From assembly GCA_964422155.1 (NCBI GenBank), contig CAYQZZ010000042.1:1-17661 (forward strand): a stretch of 17,661 bases of DNA, given 5' to 3'. Below, in pieces: positions 6,587-13,859 of this stretch; position 1 is the stretch's first letter; every line of letters begins with the position of its first letter. Source of the stretch: JBGPRB01 sp964422155. GTDB lineage: Bacteria; Chloroflexota; Dehalococcoidia; Dehalococcoidales; RBG-16-60-22. The position numbers and the translations under genes were made by a program. The notes below the pieces were generated by a model. The model had not been told where the DNA came from and searched no databases. It was given only the letters and a program-made list of their open reading frames with translations.

Positions 6587-7699
6587 ATGGGCATTTCACG
6601 GCAGGAATTCGAGCGACGCTATACAGCTATTCGCACACTTATGAAGAAAGATAAGATAGACTGTCTCCTCGTCGTGGGACAGGCGGACGACTTCACCCGA
6701 GGCAATATCCGCTATATAACCGGGCACGGGAGGGGAGGATGCTGCATCTTCCCGCGGGAAGGCCGCCCTGTTTTTCTAATGGGACCCGGCCAGTCCTCTT
6801 CATCGAAAATCCGTAAAACACTGGAGGCTTTCGATTTACTCGATTTGCGGGAAACGACTGATTCCGCGGAACAGGTTAAAAAAGAGCTGTCCCGCTTCTA
6901 TCAGGGCAACCAGATTGGCATTATCGGTATGGGATGTATCTCAGTCCCGATATACCTGGCAGTAAAAGAGGGTTTCGGCGAAAGACTTGTAGATTCGACT
7001 AAGATTCTTGAGCGACTGCGCTCGATAAAAAGTGCCGAAGAAATCGAGAAAATGCGCCGGGCCGCTGCCATCGCCGATGAGGTTTATAGAGTGCTGAAAA
7101 AGACAGTACGCCCGGGCCTCAGTGACTACGAAATCTACGGACTGGTCAAAAAGACAATTTACGAGATGGGTTGTGAATATTCTTTCGACCTGATAGATGC
7201 CGAAGGTTCAAGGATGAACATGACCTTCTGCCCGACCGGAGAAAGGCTGAAAGCCAACAATACATTGTTCATGGAAATTACGCCCGCTTATGAAGGTTAC
7301 TACGCACAGCTGCCGGTTACCCTGCCCGTAGGCAAGTATCCGGCGCAAATTAAGAAAATGGTCGGCGTGTGGGAGAAAGCCAACAAGGCTGCCCTGGACA
7401 TCCTGCGTCCCGGTACAAAAGTCTCCGATGTGTACCACGCTCTGGTGGATACCGTCCGCAAGAACGGATACATCTCTCCGCTCCGTCCCGGTCATGCCAT
7501 CGGCCTGGATGCGCTCGATTTCTGGTCTATTACCGAGTCCAATGCCATGATACTCCAGGCGGGTATGACGCTGGCCATTCATCCCAGCATCATGACCGAA
7601 ATCGGCGGCGATGCCTGCGGCATGGGATATACCTACCTGATTACGGATAAGGGAGCAGAAAGATTCAGCAAAATAGAACTGGCTGAAAATGGGATATAA
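6587..7699 (+). CDS. M24-fold ('pita-bread') protein with degenerate metal site, creatinase-like rather than active Xaa-Pro aminopeptidase
   Basis: The 370 residues cover the creatinase N-terminal domain (about 1-145) and the M24 catalytic fold (about 150-365, beginning SIKSAEEIEKMRRAAAIAD). This is the length of Xaa-Pro dipeptidases. Of the five metal ligands of active M24 peptidases only the His of PGHAIGL (His303) is retained. The first Asp is Glu230 (LFMEITPAYEGYY), the second is Gln241, the usual GMxxxxEPG Glu is His332 (AIHPSIM), and the final Glu falls on Gly347/Tyr348. Metal-free members of the fold exist, such as creatinase, which hydrolyses a C-N bond. A non-peptidase hydrolase or lyase role is therefore likely, but the substrate is unknown. 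The gene is translationally close to the SDR (12-bp gap), with AAGGAGG upstream. Confidence 0.85.
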   Translation: MGISRQEFERRYTAIRTLMKKDKIDCLLVVGQADDFTRGNIRYITGHGRGGCCIFPREGRPVFLMGPGQSSSSKIRKTLEAFDLLDLRETTDSAEQVKKELSRFYQGNQIGIIGMGCISVPIYLAVKEGFGERLVDSTKILERLRSIKSAEEIEKMRRAAAIADEVYRVLKKTVRPGLSDYEIYGLVKKTIYEMGCEYSFDLIDAEGSRMNMTFCPTGERLKANNTLFMEITPAYEGYYAQLPVTLPVGKYPAQIKKMVGVWEKANKAALDILRPGTKVSDVYHALVDTVRKNGYISPLRPGHAIGLDALDFWSITESNAMILQAGMTLAIHPSIMTEIGGDACGMGYTYLITDKGAERFSKIELAENGI

Positions 7700-7705
7700 T
7701 TTGCT

Positions 7706-7851
7706 CTAGTACCAAGTTGCATTAATCCATATTCTATCACCTCTCCCTTGACGGGAGAGGTTGGGTGAGGGTGAAAATAAAACCCCCTCACCTTAATCCT
7801 CTCCCTCAGAGGGGAGAGGAAATATATATTTCATATGCAACCAAGTACTAG
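7706..7851. repeat. 146-bp MITE-like element inside the catabolic operon
   Basis: The ends are CTAGTACCAAGTTGCAT (7706-7722) and ATGCAACCAAGTACTAG (7835-7851). As inverted repeats they match at 14 of 17 positions. Between them lie CCTCTCCC with GGGAGAGG (7740-7760), GTGAGGG with CCCTCAC around a central A-rich loop, and CCTCTCCC with GGGAGAGG again (7798-7819). The whole could fold into a long hairpin. It starts seven bases after the M24-like stop and ends 30 bases before the FAD oxidoreductase start. Confidence 0.75.
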
Positions 7852-7881
7852 CTTGAAGGGTTAAAAATAGGTGTTGATGCA

Positions 7882-9288
7882 ATGACCACGAAAAAAATTA
7901 AAGAAAAGGGTATTGAGGCCAGGCTGGTGATTATCGGCGGGGGAGGGGCTGGCCTTTCGGCAGCGCTGACGGCGGCGGAAAGAGAGGCAACCGGCATCGT
8001 GGTAGTGGAGAAGCGGAGCAGGTTGGGAGGTAATACCGCCCTGGCCGGGGGGCTTTTTGCCTGTGAAAGTCCTGTCCAGGCACGGGAGAAAATCGTCGCC
8101 GATAGAGATTTTCTTTTTAAGAAGGCTATGGACTGGGCGCACTGGAGTCGCATCGACCCCGCGATTCTCCGTGCGTTCCTCGGTAAATCGGGAGATACCA
8201 TCCGATGGCTGGAGGAAAAGGGGCTGGAGTTTAAACTCATCCGTCTCTACCCGGACCAGCAGCCACCCGTTCAGCACAACCCCAGGGGTAACGGCGCACT
8301 TCTGATAAAGGTCCTGGCTCAAGATTGCCGCGACAGGGGAGTGCAGATGCTTCTCCAAAGCAGCTGTAAGAAAATTATACGGGGCAAAGACGGAAAAATT
8401 GCCGGCGTTCTTGTAGTGAAAGGCGATGAAGAGATAGAAATAAAAACTGAATGTGTTATTATCGCTACCGGCGGCTTTGCCGGGAATCATGAACTTCTCA
8501 AAAAATATTTCCCCTCATACTGCGATGGACTGTCTTTGAGCGGTCTGCCTCTCACGGGAGACGGCCTGTTCCTGGCTAAAGAAGCAGGGGCTGTTATCGA
8601 AGACTCTGCCACCATGGTGAAAGAAGGGCCCAGGTTCGACCTGCACAAATGGCCCCTGATGACCTTCGAGAGAGACCCCGCCACTGTCTGGGTGAATAAA
8701 GAAGGAAAACGATTTATCGATGAAGAAATCGGCTATCATGTTTTCGAGAGCGTGAACGCCATGCTCCGCCAGCCGGATAAGGTCTCTTACGCCCTCTTTG
8801 ATGCAACGACACGAAGATTGTTTGAGGGGAAAATGCCGGGACTGGAAAAAGCGTTAAAGGTAGAGGCAGATAAAGACAGGGTAAAGATAGCCGATTCCTG
8901 GGAGGAAATTGCCCGCTGGATAGGCGCCGAACCCGAAGTCCTGAAAAACACCATATCTCAATATAATGTCTTTTGCCGCCAGGGATATGATGAAGAATTC
9001 GCTAAGGAGCAAAGATATCTAAAACCCCTTGAAACCCCTCCTTACTATGCCATTCGAGGTCTGGCCGTCATGCTGGATACCATAGGCGGCATCAGAATAA
9101 ACGAACGCATGGAAGTACTGGATAAACAAAACAACCCTATTCCTGGACTTTTCGCTGCCGGTGTGACTACCAGCGGCTGGGAGTCCGAAATATACTGCAG
9201 CGCCCTCAGCGCCAGCGCCTTCGGTTTTGCTATTAATTCAGGCCGTATTGCCGGAGAGAACGCAATACGTTATGGTAACGATTATTAA
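7882..9288 (+). CDS. FAD-dependent oxidoreductase, fumarate reductase/3-ketosteroid dehydrogenase-like (FAD_binding_2)
   Basis: The 468-residue flavoprotein has an N-terminal dinucleotide motif, VIIGGGGAGLSAA (about 16-28), then VVEK and GGNTALAGG, typical of the succinate dehydrogenase/fumarate reductase flavoprotein superfamily. The distal FAD contact is IPGLFAAG near residue 417, preceded by DTIGGIRIN. Family members reduce or introduce C=C bonds next to carbonyl or carboxyl groups. There is no heme-binding CxxCH, no Tat signal and no FMN-bound domain, so it is a soluble single-domain flavoenzyme whose electron partner is not visible. The ATG start has AGGTG eight bases upstream. It follows the M24-like gene after a repeat element and precedes the hydroxyacid dehydrogenase by 20 bases. 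Confidence 0.88.
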   Translation: MTTKKIKEKGIEARLVIIGGGGAGLSAALTAAEREATGIVVVEKRSRLGGNTALAGGLFACESPVQAREKIVADRDFLFKKAMDWAHWSRIDPAILRAFLGKSGDTIRWLEEKGLEFKLIRLYPDQQPPVQHNPRGNGALLIKVLAQDCRDRGVQMLLQSSCKKIIRGKDGKIAGVLVVKGDEEIEIKTECVIIATGGFAGNHELLKKYFPSYCDGLSLSGLPLTGDGLFLAKEAGAVIEDSATMVKEGPRFDLHKWPLMTFERDPATVWVNKEGKRFIDEEIGYHVFESVNAMLRQPDKVSYALFDATTRRLFEGKMPGLEKALKVEADKDRVKIADSWEEIARWIGAEPEVLKNTISQYNVFCRQGYDEEFAKEQRYLKPLETPPYYAIRGLAVMLDTIGGIRINERMEVLDKQNNPIPGLFAAGVTTSGWESEIYCSALSASAFGFAINSGRIAGENAIRYGNDY

Positions 9289-9308
9289 TAAACAGGAGAA
9301 TAATTTCC

Positions 9309-10325
9309 ATGGAATCACTAAATGTGCTTGTCGTCACGCCCGCTTTCGATAGGTCCATGCCCTTTGCCGATGAAGAATGCCTGCGCCGTATTGGCCTTGT
9401 CAGTCCCAAAATAAATGTCAAAGACGGTGCCGCTCTGGCAGTTGCTGAACTCCGCGGCGACAACTCGGGAAAAGAGAAACTCGATGCTCTGCTGGCCTGG
9501 ACCGATGTGATTTTCGGTTTTATCGTGCCCGGGAACATTACCGCGCGGGCCCCAAAGTTGAAATGGGTCCAGATGACATCCGCCGGTGTCGACCGCCTCC
9601 GGGACACCGAAATCTGGCGAAGCCGGGTGACCATCACCGGGGTCAGCGGTATCCATGCCACCCCAATCGGCGAGTTCGTCCTCGAGCTGATGCTCATGTT
9701 CGCCAAGGGTGCGCCGCTGTGCTTCCAGATGAAGCAAAAACACCAGTGGCAAAGGTACATGCCGCACGTATTACGTTCCAAGACGTTGGGTATCATAGGA
9801 CTGGGCCATATCGGGAGCGAAGTGGCGCGGCTTTCCAAAGCCTTTGGCATGAAAGTTATCGCCACCCGGAGGTCGGCAAAACAGGCAGGTAAAGCCAGGT
9901 ACGTCGATATGCTTTTGCCACAAAATAAAATGCGGCAACTTCTCGCCGAAAGCGACTATGTAGTACTGACCCTGCCGCTAACCCCCGAGACACACCATAT
10001 TATCGGAGAGGCGGAACTTAAGGCGATGAAGTCCTCCGCCTATATTATTAACATCGGCCGGGGCAGACTTATCGATGAAGAAGCACTGATACGCGCTCTG
10101 GATGAAAAATGGATAGCCGGGGCAGGCCTGGATGTCACCGCGACAGAGCCCCTTCCTAAAGAGAGCCGACTCTGGGATTTCGACAATGTAATCCTCAGTC
10201 CCCATGTTGCCGGCGGCATGGAAGACTATATGATACGCGCCACCGAACTTTTCTGTGAGAACCTGAGACGCTACCTGAACGGCAAGAAATTGCTTAACGT
10301 AATAGACAGAAAGAAGGGTTACTAG
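9309..10325 (+). CDS. D-2-hydroxyacid dehydrogenase (NAD-dependent)
   Basis: The 338-residue protein has the two-domain formate/glycerate dehydrogenase layout. It carries the Rossmann motif GLGHIG (164-169) and the catalytic triad Arg251 (NIGRGRLID), Glu280 (ATEPLP) and His299 (LSPHVAGG). The substrate-side loop WVQMTSAGVDRL (86-97) is also typical. It should interconvert a D-2-hydroxy acid and a 2-keto acid with NAD(H); which acid cannot be read from the sequence. CAGGAGAA lies upstream of the ATG, 20 bases after the flavoprotein stop, so both are one transcription unit. No clear terminator follows. Confidence 0.92.
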   Translation: MESLNVLVVTPAFDRSMPFADEECLRRIGLVSPKINVKDGAALAVAELRGDNSGKEKLDALLAWTDVIFGFIVPGNITARAPKLKWVQMTSAGVDRLRDTEIWRSRVTITGVSGIHATPIGEFVLELMLMFAKGAPLCFQMKQKHQWQRYMPHVLRSKTLGIIGLGHIGSEVARLSKAFGMKVIATRRSAKQAGKARYVDMLLPQNKMRQLLAESDYVVLTLPLTPETHHIIGEAELKAMKSSAYIINIGRGRLIDEEALIRALDEKWIAGAGLDVTATEPLPKESRLWDFDNVILSPHVAGGMEDYMIRATELFCENLRRYLNGKKLLNVIDRKKGY

Positions 10326-10369
10326 AGATTCGAGGGTTCGCCACTTAACTAATCAATAGAGGGTAATAA

Positions 10370-10729
10370 CTAAGGTAGTACCTGTGTTACCGTGCCATCA
10401 GCTTTAAAAATATAACGGCAACTTAATTCCAGGGAAGTGCCCTTCAGGCCCAGCAGATAGTCTGACAAAACCAGCGGCGGCGTATCTATAGTATGGACCT
10501 GGCTCATGTCGATGGTGGGACCTTCGGGCTCAAGGGTTCGGGCAGTGCTATCATACAGCATCTCGGTCACGGCGGTCTGGATATTATGCAACTCGACTTC
10601 CCGGGATTCAACCTTGCTTTTATCAATCATCTGGCCGACATGAGGAATAGCTATGGCCGAAAGAATGCCCAGTATCGCCACAACCACAAAAATCTCCAGA
10701 AAAAGTCCGGTTGCCTGTCTTTCCTGCAT
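10370..10729 (-). CDS. Small prepilin-like (type IV pilin/pseudopilin) protein
   Basis: I place the start at the ATG 10729-10727, giving 119 residues. A GTG 45 bases further upstream is in frame but lacks a ribosome site and would add an Arg-rich leader. A short leader MQERQATG is followed by LFLEIFVVVAILGILSAIAIPHV, an N-methylation/prepilin-peptidase type hydrophobic helix. The conserved Glu falls at +4 rather than +5, one residue short of the canonical spacing. The C-terminal ~90 residues are a small soluble head with a single Cys, ending in DGTVTQVLP. This resembles the GLVTQ end of the prepilin at 14673, so the two are distant paralogues. No assembly ATPase, PilC or PilD gene is in the window. 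Confidence 0.75.
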   Translation of the reverse strand: MQERQATGLFLEIFVVVAILGILSAIAIPHVGQMIDKSKVESREVELHNIQTAVTEMLYDSTARTLEPEGPTIDMSQVHTIDTPPLVLSDYLLGLKGTSLELSCRYIFKADGTVTQVLP

Positions 10730-10954
10730 GTTTATACCGTTCCGTGCCCGGCGTTGATTCCGTGTATCCGGCACGTCCTAGTACTAATGTAATAGGTATT
10801 CAGCACGAAAACATCAATAGTAATCACTATTTTTACTAGGGTCTATCCCTCAATTCTTCTAATAATCTCAACAATGGGGGTCAACCCTTAAATGAAATAG
10901 ATGTTTTTCTGCTTTTCAACCGTAGGTCAAGTGTATTACATTGAATTGAAAACA
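10730..10954. other. Divergent intergenic region between the prepilin-like and pseudo-receiver genes
   Basis: The region is AT-rich and bears no convincing gene. A CTAGTACTAATG word near 10779 resembles the CTAGTAC tip of the element at 7706-7851 and may be a remnant. A weak minus-strand promoter (TTGACC with TAGAAG 17 bp on, near 10858-10886) could serve the prepilin-like gene; I do not count it as established. Confidence 0.35.
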
Positions 10955-11350
10955 ATGAGTAAAAAGGTCCTATTTATTAATAATGTAACTAACCACTCGA
11001 TAGTCCCTGAGCTTCTTGCCAGAACGGGCTACGAGGTAGATGTGGCGTACAACTCTGCCATGGGCCTGCAGCGGCTCGATAAACAGGATTATGATGTAAC
11101 GATTGTACTTGAAAGCCCTGATGCCGAAAGCTGGCAACTCTGTGAAAAAATACGCAACCTGACCACCATTCCCCTGATTCTTATCAGTTCGCACGCCAGT
11201 ACCGAAACCTGTGTCAAAGCCATCAATGCCGGAGCCGACTATTTTATGAGAAGGCCTTTCGGTCCCCTTGAGCTACTGGCCAGAGTCAATTCTTTACTCC
11301 AGCGTACCGCGTCCCGTCAACCCATACCCCTCGGTTCCCAGGGATATTAA
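10955..11350 (+). CDS. Degenerate (pseudo-)receiver domain protein
   Basis: The ATG at 10955 gives 131 residues, starting directly with the first receiver strand (KKVLFIN). An upstream in-frame ATG at 10901 would add 18 residues that do not fit the domain. The fold pattern is that of an OmpR-type receiver: GYEVDVAYN, LCEKIRN, IPLILISS, AGADYFMRRPF and ELLARVNSLLQR. The phosphorylation site is gone: the acidic pair is Asn9-Asn10, the phospho-acceptor position aligns with Leu52 (followed by Glu53), and the conserved Lys is Arg100. No DNA-binding domain follows. It is probably a phosphorylation-independent protein-interaction module. It lies 46 bases upstream of the stress-protein gene and may be co-transcribed with it. 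Confidence 0.8.
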   Translation: MSKKVLFINNVTNHSIVPELLARTGYEVDVAYNSAMGLQRLDKQDYDVTIVLESPDAESWQLCEKIRNLTTIPLILISSHASTETCVKAINAGADYFMRRPFGPLELLARVNSLLQRTASRQPIPLGSQGY

Positions 11351-11375
11351 CGTCAGGTAGATGCTCGACGCAGTA

Positions 11376-11396
11376 TGACGTGAAAGGATTACGTCA
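11376..11396 (+). promoter_or_regulatory. Inverted repeat enclosing the ribosome-binding site of the stress-protein gene
   Basis: TGACGT (11376-11381) and ACGTCA (11391-11396) are perfect complements ending at the base before the ATG. The Shine-Dalgarno-like AAAGGA (11383-11388) sits in the 9-base loop. A further ACGTCA lies at 11350-11355. It could be an operator or a translational hairpin. Confidence 0.4.
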
Positions 11397-12233
11397 ATGT
11401 ACACAAAAGTGGTGGTACCGTTAGATGGCTCTCCGCTAGCCGAGGTAGCCCTGCCCTACGCTGAGGAGATAGCGGGTAAAATGGGCTCTGATATCATATT
11501 GTTATCGGTCCTCCCCTCGGAGGAACCGAATGAGTACCGGAACCACCACTTATACACCAAAAAAATAGTAGATATCACCGGGCACCAGGTCAGGAAGTAT
11601 CTTAAGAACTCGGCAATAAAAACCATTAAAGTGGGTACAGCCACCCGGACCGGTAATCCCGCCGAAGGAATTCTGGACTACGCCAACAAAGCATATCCCT
11701 GCCTGATTGTCATGGCAACTCACGGTCGCTCCGGCATCGGCCGATGGGCGGTAGGCAGCGTTGCCGATAAGGTCGTCAGGGCTACGACAAGACAGCCGCT
11801 ACTTCTTATCAGAGCCAAAGGTGCTCATCCCGATGTACGCGCCAAACGCATACTGAAGAAAGCGGTGATACCGCTGGATGGCTCTTCCATCAGCGAGGCA
11901 GTAATCCCGTATATCAGTGAAATCGCCCGAAATCTACAGATGGAACTTACTCTGCTTCAAGTAATTCCGAAGACAAATCATTCATTTGCCAATGCAGAAA
12001 CCTACCTTCAAGATTGGTGCCGACAGCTCGAAGGACAGAGCATCTCTGCCGGATACGAGGTAAGAATAGGTGCCGCCGCCGACCAGATTATCGACTTCGC
12101 CGATGAGGTTGCCAGCGACCTCGTAGCCATGTCGACACACGGACAGTCGGGTGTCAATCTCTGGACTCTGGGTAGCGTCGCCCAGAAAGTCCTCCTCGGA
12201 GGAACGACTCCTTTACTCCTGATAAGAGCCTGA
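11397..12233 (+). CDS. Universal stress protein with two tandem USP domains
   Basis: The 278 residues are two USP domains (about 1-142 and 152-278). Each begins with (V/A)V(V/I)PLDGS and ends with a nucleotide-loop pattern (ATHG or STHG, nine residues, then GSVA) followed by PLLLIRA. The first Gly of the textbook GxxG(9x)GS motif is Ala or Ser, a common variant that still suggests ATP binding. USP proteins bind ATP and modulate stress survival in the cytoplasm; no specific partner is known here. It follows a pseudo-receiver gene by 46 bases and is translated from AAAGGA inside a hairpin. Confidence 0.93.
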   Translation: MYTKVVVPLDGSPLAEVALPYAEEIAGKMGSDIILLSVLPSEEPNEYRNHHLYTKKIVDITGHQVRKYLKNSAIKTIKVGTATRTGNPAEGILDYANKAYPCLIVMATHGRSGIGRWAVGSVADKVVRATTRQPLLLIRAKGAHPDVRAKRILKKAVIPLDGSSISEAVIPYISEIARNLQMELTLLQVIPKTNHSFANAETYLQDWCRQLEGQSISAGYEVRIGAAADQIIDFADEVASDLVAMSTHGQSGVNLWTLGSVAQKVLLGGTTPLLLIRA

Positions 12234-12361
12234 GCCATCCCGATTCCTACCCCGGTATAGAACCACAGCACCACAAGCCCAGCAGAGCAGACTTGCTTAA
12301 TTTACCTTACTCTGCTATTTTGGAAATGTCTGCCCTGCCCGGGAGCACCAACTTTGCTAGC

Positions 12362-13018
12362 ATGGACGATGGACTGATTATTAAAAGGCTGGTGGTTGGA
12401 CACCTGTCAGCCAACTGCTATATCGCAGGCTCGGAAGCCACGGGGGAAGGCCTGGTAATCGACCCCGGAGGTAATACCGAGGATATCAATCATGCAATTA
12501 CCGATTCCGGGCTTGAAATCAAGATTATCATACTGACCCACGGACACTCCGACCATATTGCTTCCCTGTACGATATCCAGGATAGAACCGGCGCCGAGGT
12601 AGCCATTCATGCTGCCGATGCCGATTTTCTCGAAGGTCGCGGCTCTTTTAGTTCCCAGTTCGGTATATCTTATAAGACGCCGCACCCGCCGAACAGGTTA
12701 CTGCACGAAGGAGATGTAATAGACATCGGCGGCCAGGGCTTTACAGTAATACATACGCCGGGTCATACGCCCGGGAGCATCTGCCTGCTCACCGATGATA
12801 AGATATTTACCGGAGATACGCTTTTTCGACGCGGTATCGGCACAACCATGATGCCGGGGAGCAGCCGCAGCCAGCTGATAAACAGCATTCATACCAGACT
12901 AATGGTACTGCCGGACAATACTATCGTGTATCCCGGCCACGGCCGAGAGACCACCATCGGCGCGGAACGCAGGGATAATCCCTATGTAACCGGCAAGACC
13001 AGGGATGGCTACTGGTAG
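12362..13018 (+). CDS. Metallo-beta-lactamase-fold hydrolase, glyoxalase II-like
   Basis: I take the ATG at 12362 (218 residues, MDDGLIIKRLVVG) because homologues of this type begin at the IIKxLxVG strand. In-frame TTG 12293 and ATG 12326 are possible but add non-conserved residues, and none of the three has a good ribosome site. Metal ligands are complete: His60, His62, Asp64, His65 (THGHSDH), His135 (TPGHTPGS), Asp152 (FTGDTLF) and His193 (YPGHG). This is a binuclear Zn or Fe site typical of YcbL/glyoxalase II-like thioesterases. The real substrate (a thioester, or another hydrolysable compound) is not determined. Roughly 130 bases separate it from the USP gene without any other feature seen. 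Confidence 0.9.
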   Translation: MDDGLIIKRLVVGHLSANCYIAGSEATGEGLVIDPGGNTEDINHAITDSGLEIKIIILTHGHSDHIASLYDIQDRTGAEVAIHAADADFLEGRGSFSSQFGISYKTPHPPNRLLHEGDVIDIGGQGFTVIHTPGHTPGSICLLTDDKIFTGDTLFRRGIGTTMMPGSSRSQLINSIHTRLMVLPDNTIVYPGHGRETTIGAERRDNPYVTGKTRDGYW

Positions 13019-13217
13019 CTTTGAGAAAAAAACCCTTTCTCATCAATTAACCCAACTGCCCTTTCCGTGTAACCAGCTTAATTATTCCTAAGCTGTGTCT
13101 CATACCCATCCTGCCGAATTGACAACCTCATACAAATCAAATACGTCAACACAATATCAATCCCCATAATAGATATAGCGCTCTTTAATCTCCGCATTTC
13201 GATAAATACATTTTTTA
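13019..13217. other. Intergenic, AT-rich stretch without a gene
   Basis: After the hydrolase stop there is a 7-bp hairpin, TGAGAAA (13022-13028) with TTTCTCA (13036-13042), lacking a T-run. A TTGACA at 13119-13124 has no acceptable -10. Nothing else supportable is seen up to the TGTGA array. Confidence 0.4.
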
Positions 13218-13283
13218 ATGTGATTTTTTTGTGAAGGTACGCTATATTTTTGTGATACGTTTGTAAGCACGCGGTACTAAAGT
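13218..13283 (+). promoter_or_regulatory. Four-copy TGTGA array plus -10 hexamer (array 1): likely activator-dependent promoter
   Basis: TGTGA occurs at 13219, 13230 and 13251, and TGTAA at 13262: start spacings 11, 21 and 11 bp. A -10-like TAAAGT (13278-13283) begins 11 bp after the last word, and no -35 hexamer is present. The same layout recurs at 14124-14189. TGTGA-N6-TGTGA on an 11-bp period resembles the direct-repeat boxes of OmpR/PhoB-type winged-helix regulators. The transcript would start near 13290 and lead to the HTH gene at 13416 with a leader of about 126 bases. Confidence 0.65.
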
Positions 13284-13415
13284 AATTCCAGAACTTTCGT
13301 CAACAGGGTTAACCGCGTGAACAATGTAAGGAACCCCAATAACTCTAAATTCGTAGATTCGTGACAATCCCGATGGTCAGTAAAACCACGCTATTAACTC
13401 GAAGGAGGGATTAAC

Positions 13416-13643
13416 TTGGAAGTAAACTCTGATAATTTTTACCCACAATATCTCACCACCGGCGTTGTCGCCAGACATTGCGGGGTGAGCAAAGTAACCG
13501 TCTTAAGATGGATTGAAAAAGGTAACCTGGTGTCCTTCAGGCTCCCGGGAGGTCAAAACCGAATACATCGAGATGACTTCTACGCCTTCGCGGAAAAGCA
13601 CAAGATACCGCTCAGAAACATACCGGTAAATAATCAAGCCTGA
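13416..13643 (+). CDS. Small helix-turn-helix protein (excisionase/MerR-type HTH_17), copy 1
   Basis: The 75-residue protein starts at TTG, supported by AAGGAGG seven bases upstream. A single helix-turn-helix (about 14-36, GVVARHCGVSKVTVLRWIEKG) is followed by the wing RLPGG (42-46) and RIHRDDFYAF, the classic binding fold of excisionase-family and BldC-like regulators. There is no effector domain. It is 44% identical (33 of 75 positions by my ungapped alignment) to the protein at 14287. Downstream lies a tiny exported-peptide gene and upstream a TGTGA array, so it may govern or be governed with that cassette. No integrase is nearby, so a recombination directionality role is unlikely. Confidence 0.88.
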   Translation: MEVNSDNFYPQYLTTGVVARHCGVSKVTVLRWIEKGNLVSFRLPGGQNRIHRDDFYAFAEKHKIPLRNIPVNNQA

Positions 13644-13715
13644 AAACGATTTGATACATGATATCATCACATATATTTATTTATTTCGAAAAAGCTGTAC
13701 CAGGAGGTACGTAAA

Positions 13716-13859
13716 ATGTCCAAGGGAGGGAAAATTGTTCTTTCATCATTTGGCCAATTCCTTCGTATATTGATTACAGCTGTCTTCCTCCTCGGTTTCC
13801 TGCCGGCACCGGTACTGGCAGTGCCAGAAGTTAAGCAGGGCTTTGCCATCGAAGAATAA
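13716..13859 (+). CDS. 47-residue peptide with signal sequence
   Basis: An ATG at 13716 preceded by AGGAGG eight bases upstream opens a 47-codon frame. Residues 1-17 hold several positive charges (MSKGGKIV..., Arg17), 18-35 are a hydrophobic core ending in LPAPVLA, a plausible signal-peptidase I site. Only about 12 residues (VPEVKQGFAIEE) remain after cleavage. The strong ribosome site and the clean signal peptide make it a real translated frame although it is very short. Its end overlaps the start of a second small frame that encodes a membrane segment. Either the two are separate coupled peptides or one gene with a frameshift (see finding). I recognise no family. Confidence 0.6.
   Translation: MSKGGKIVLSSFGQFLRILITAVFLLGFLPAPVLAVPEVKQGFAIEE

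Noticed and set aside
6321..6599. Long minus-strand frames opposite the SDR gene
   Set aside because: Arg/Pro/Ser-rich composition typical of antisense shadow frames.
10730..10774. GTG start for the minus-strand prepilin-like gene
   Set aside because: No ribosome site; the internal ATG gives a normal short leader.
10901..10954. Upstream ATG start for the pseudo-receiver gene
   Set aside because: It adds residues that do not belong to the receiver fold and has no ribosome site.
13022..13042. Hairpin after the hydrolase gene as a terminator
   Set aside because: Only seven A/T-rich pairs and no following T-run.
13218..13266. TGTGA words as CRP/FNR sites or DnaA boxes
   Set aside because: CRP sites need an inverted TCACA partner six bases away, which is absent; all words are direct repeats and none matches the TTATNCACA DnaA box well.
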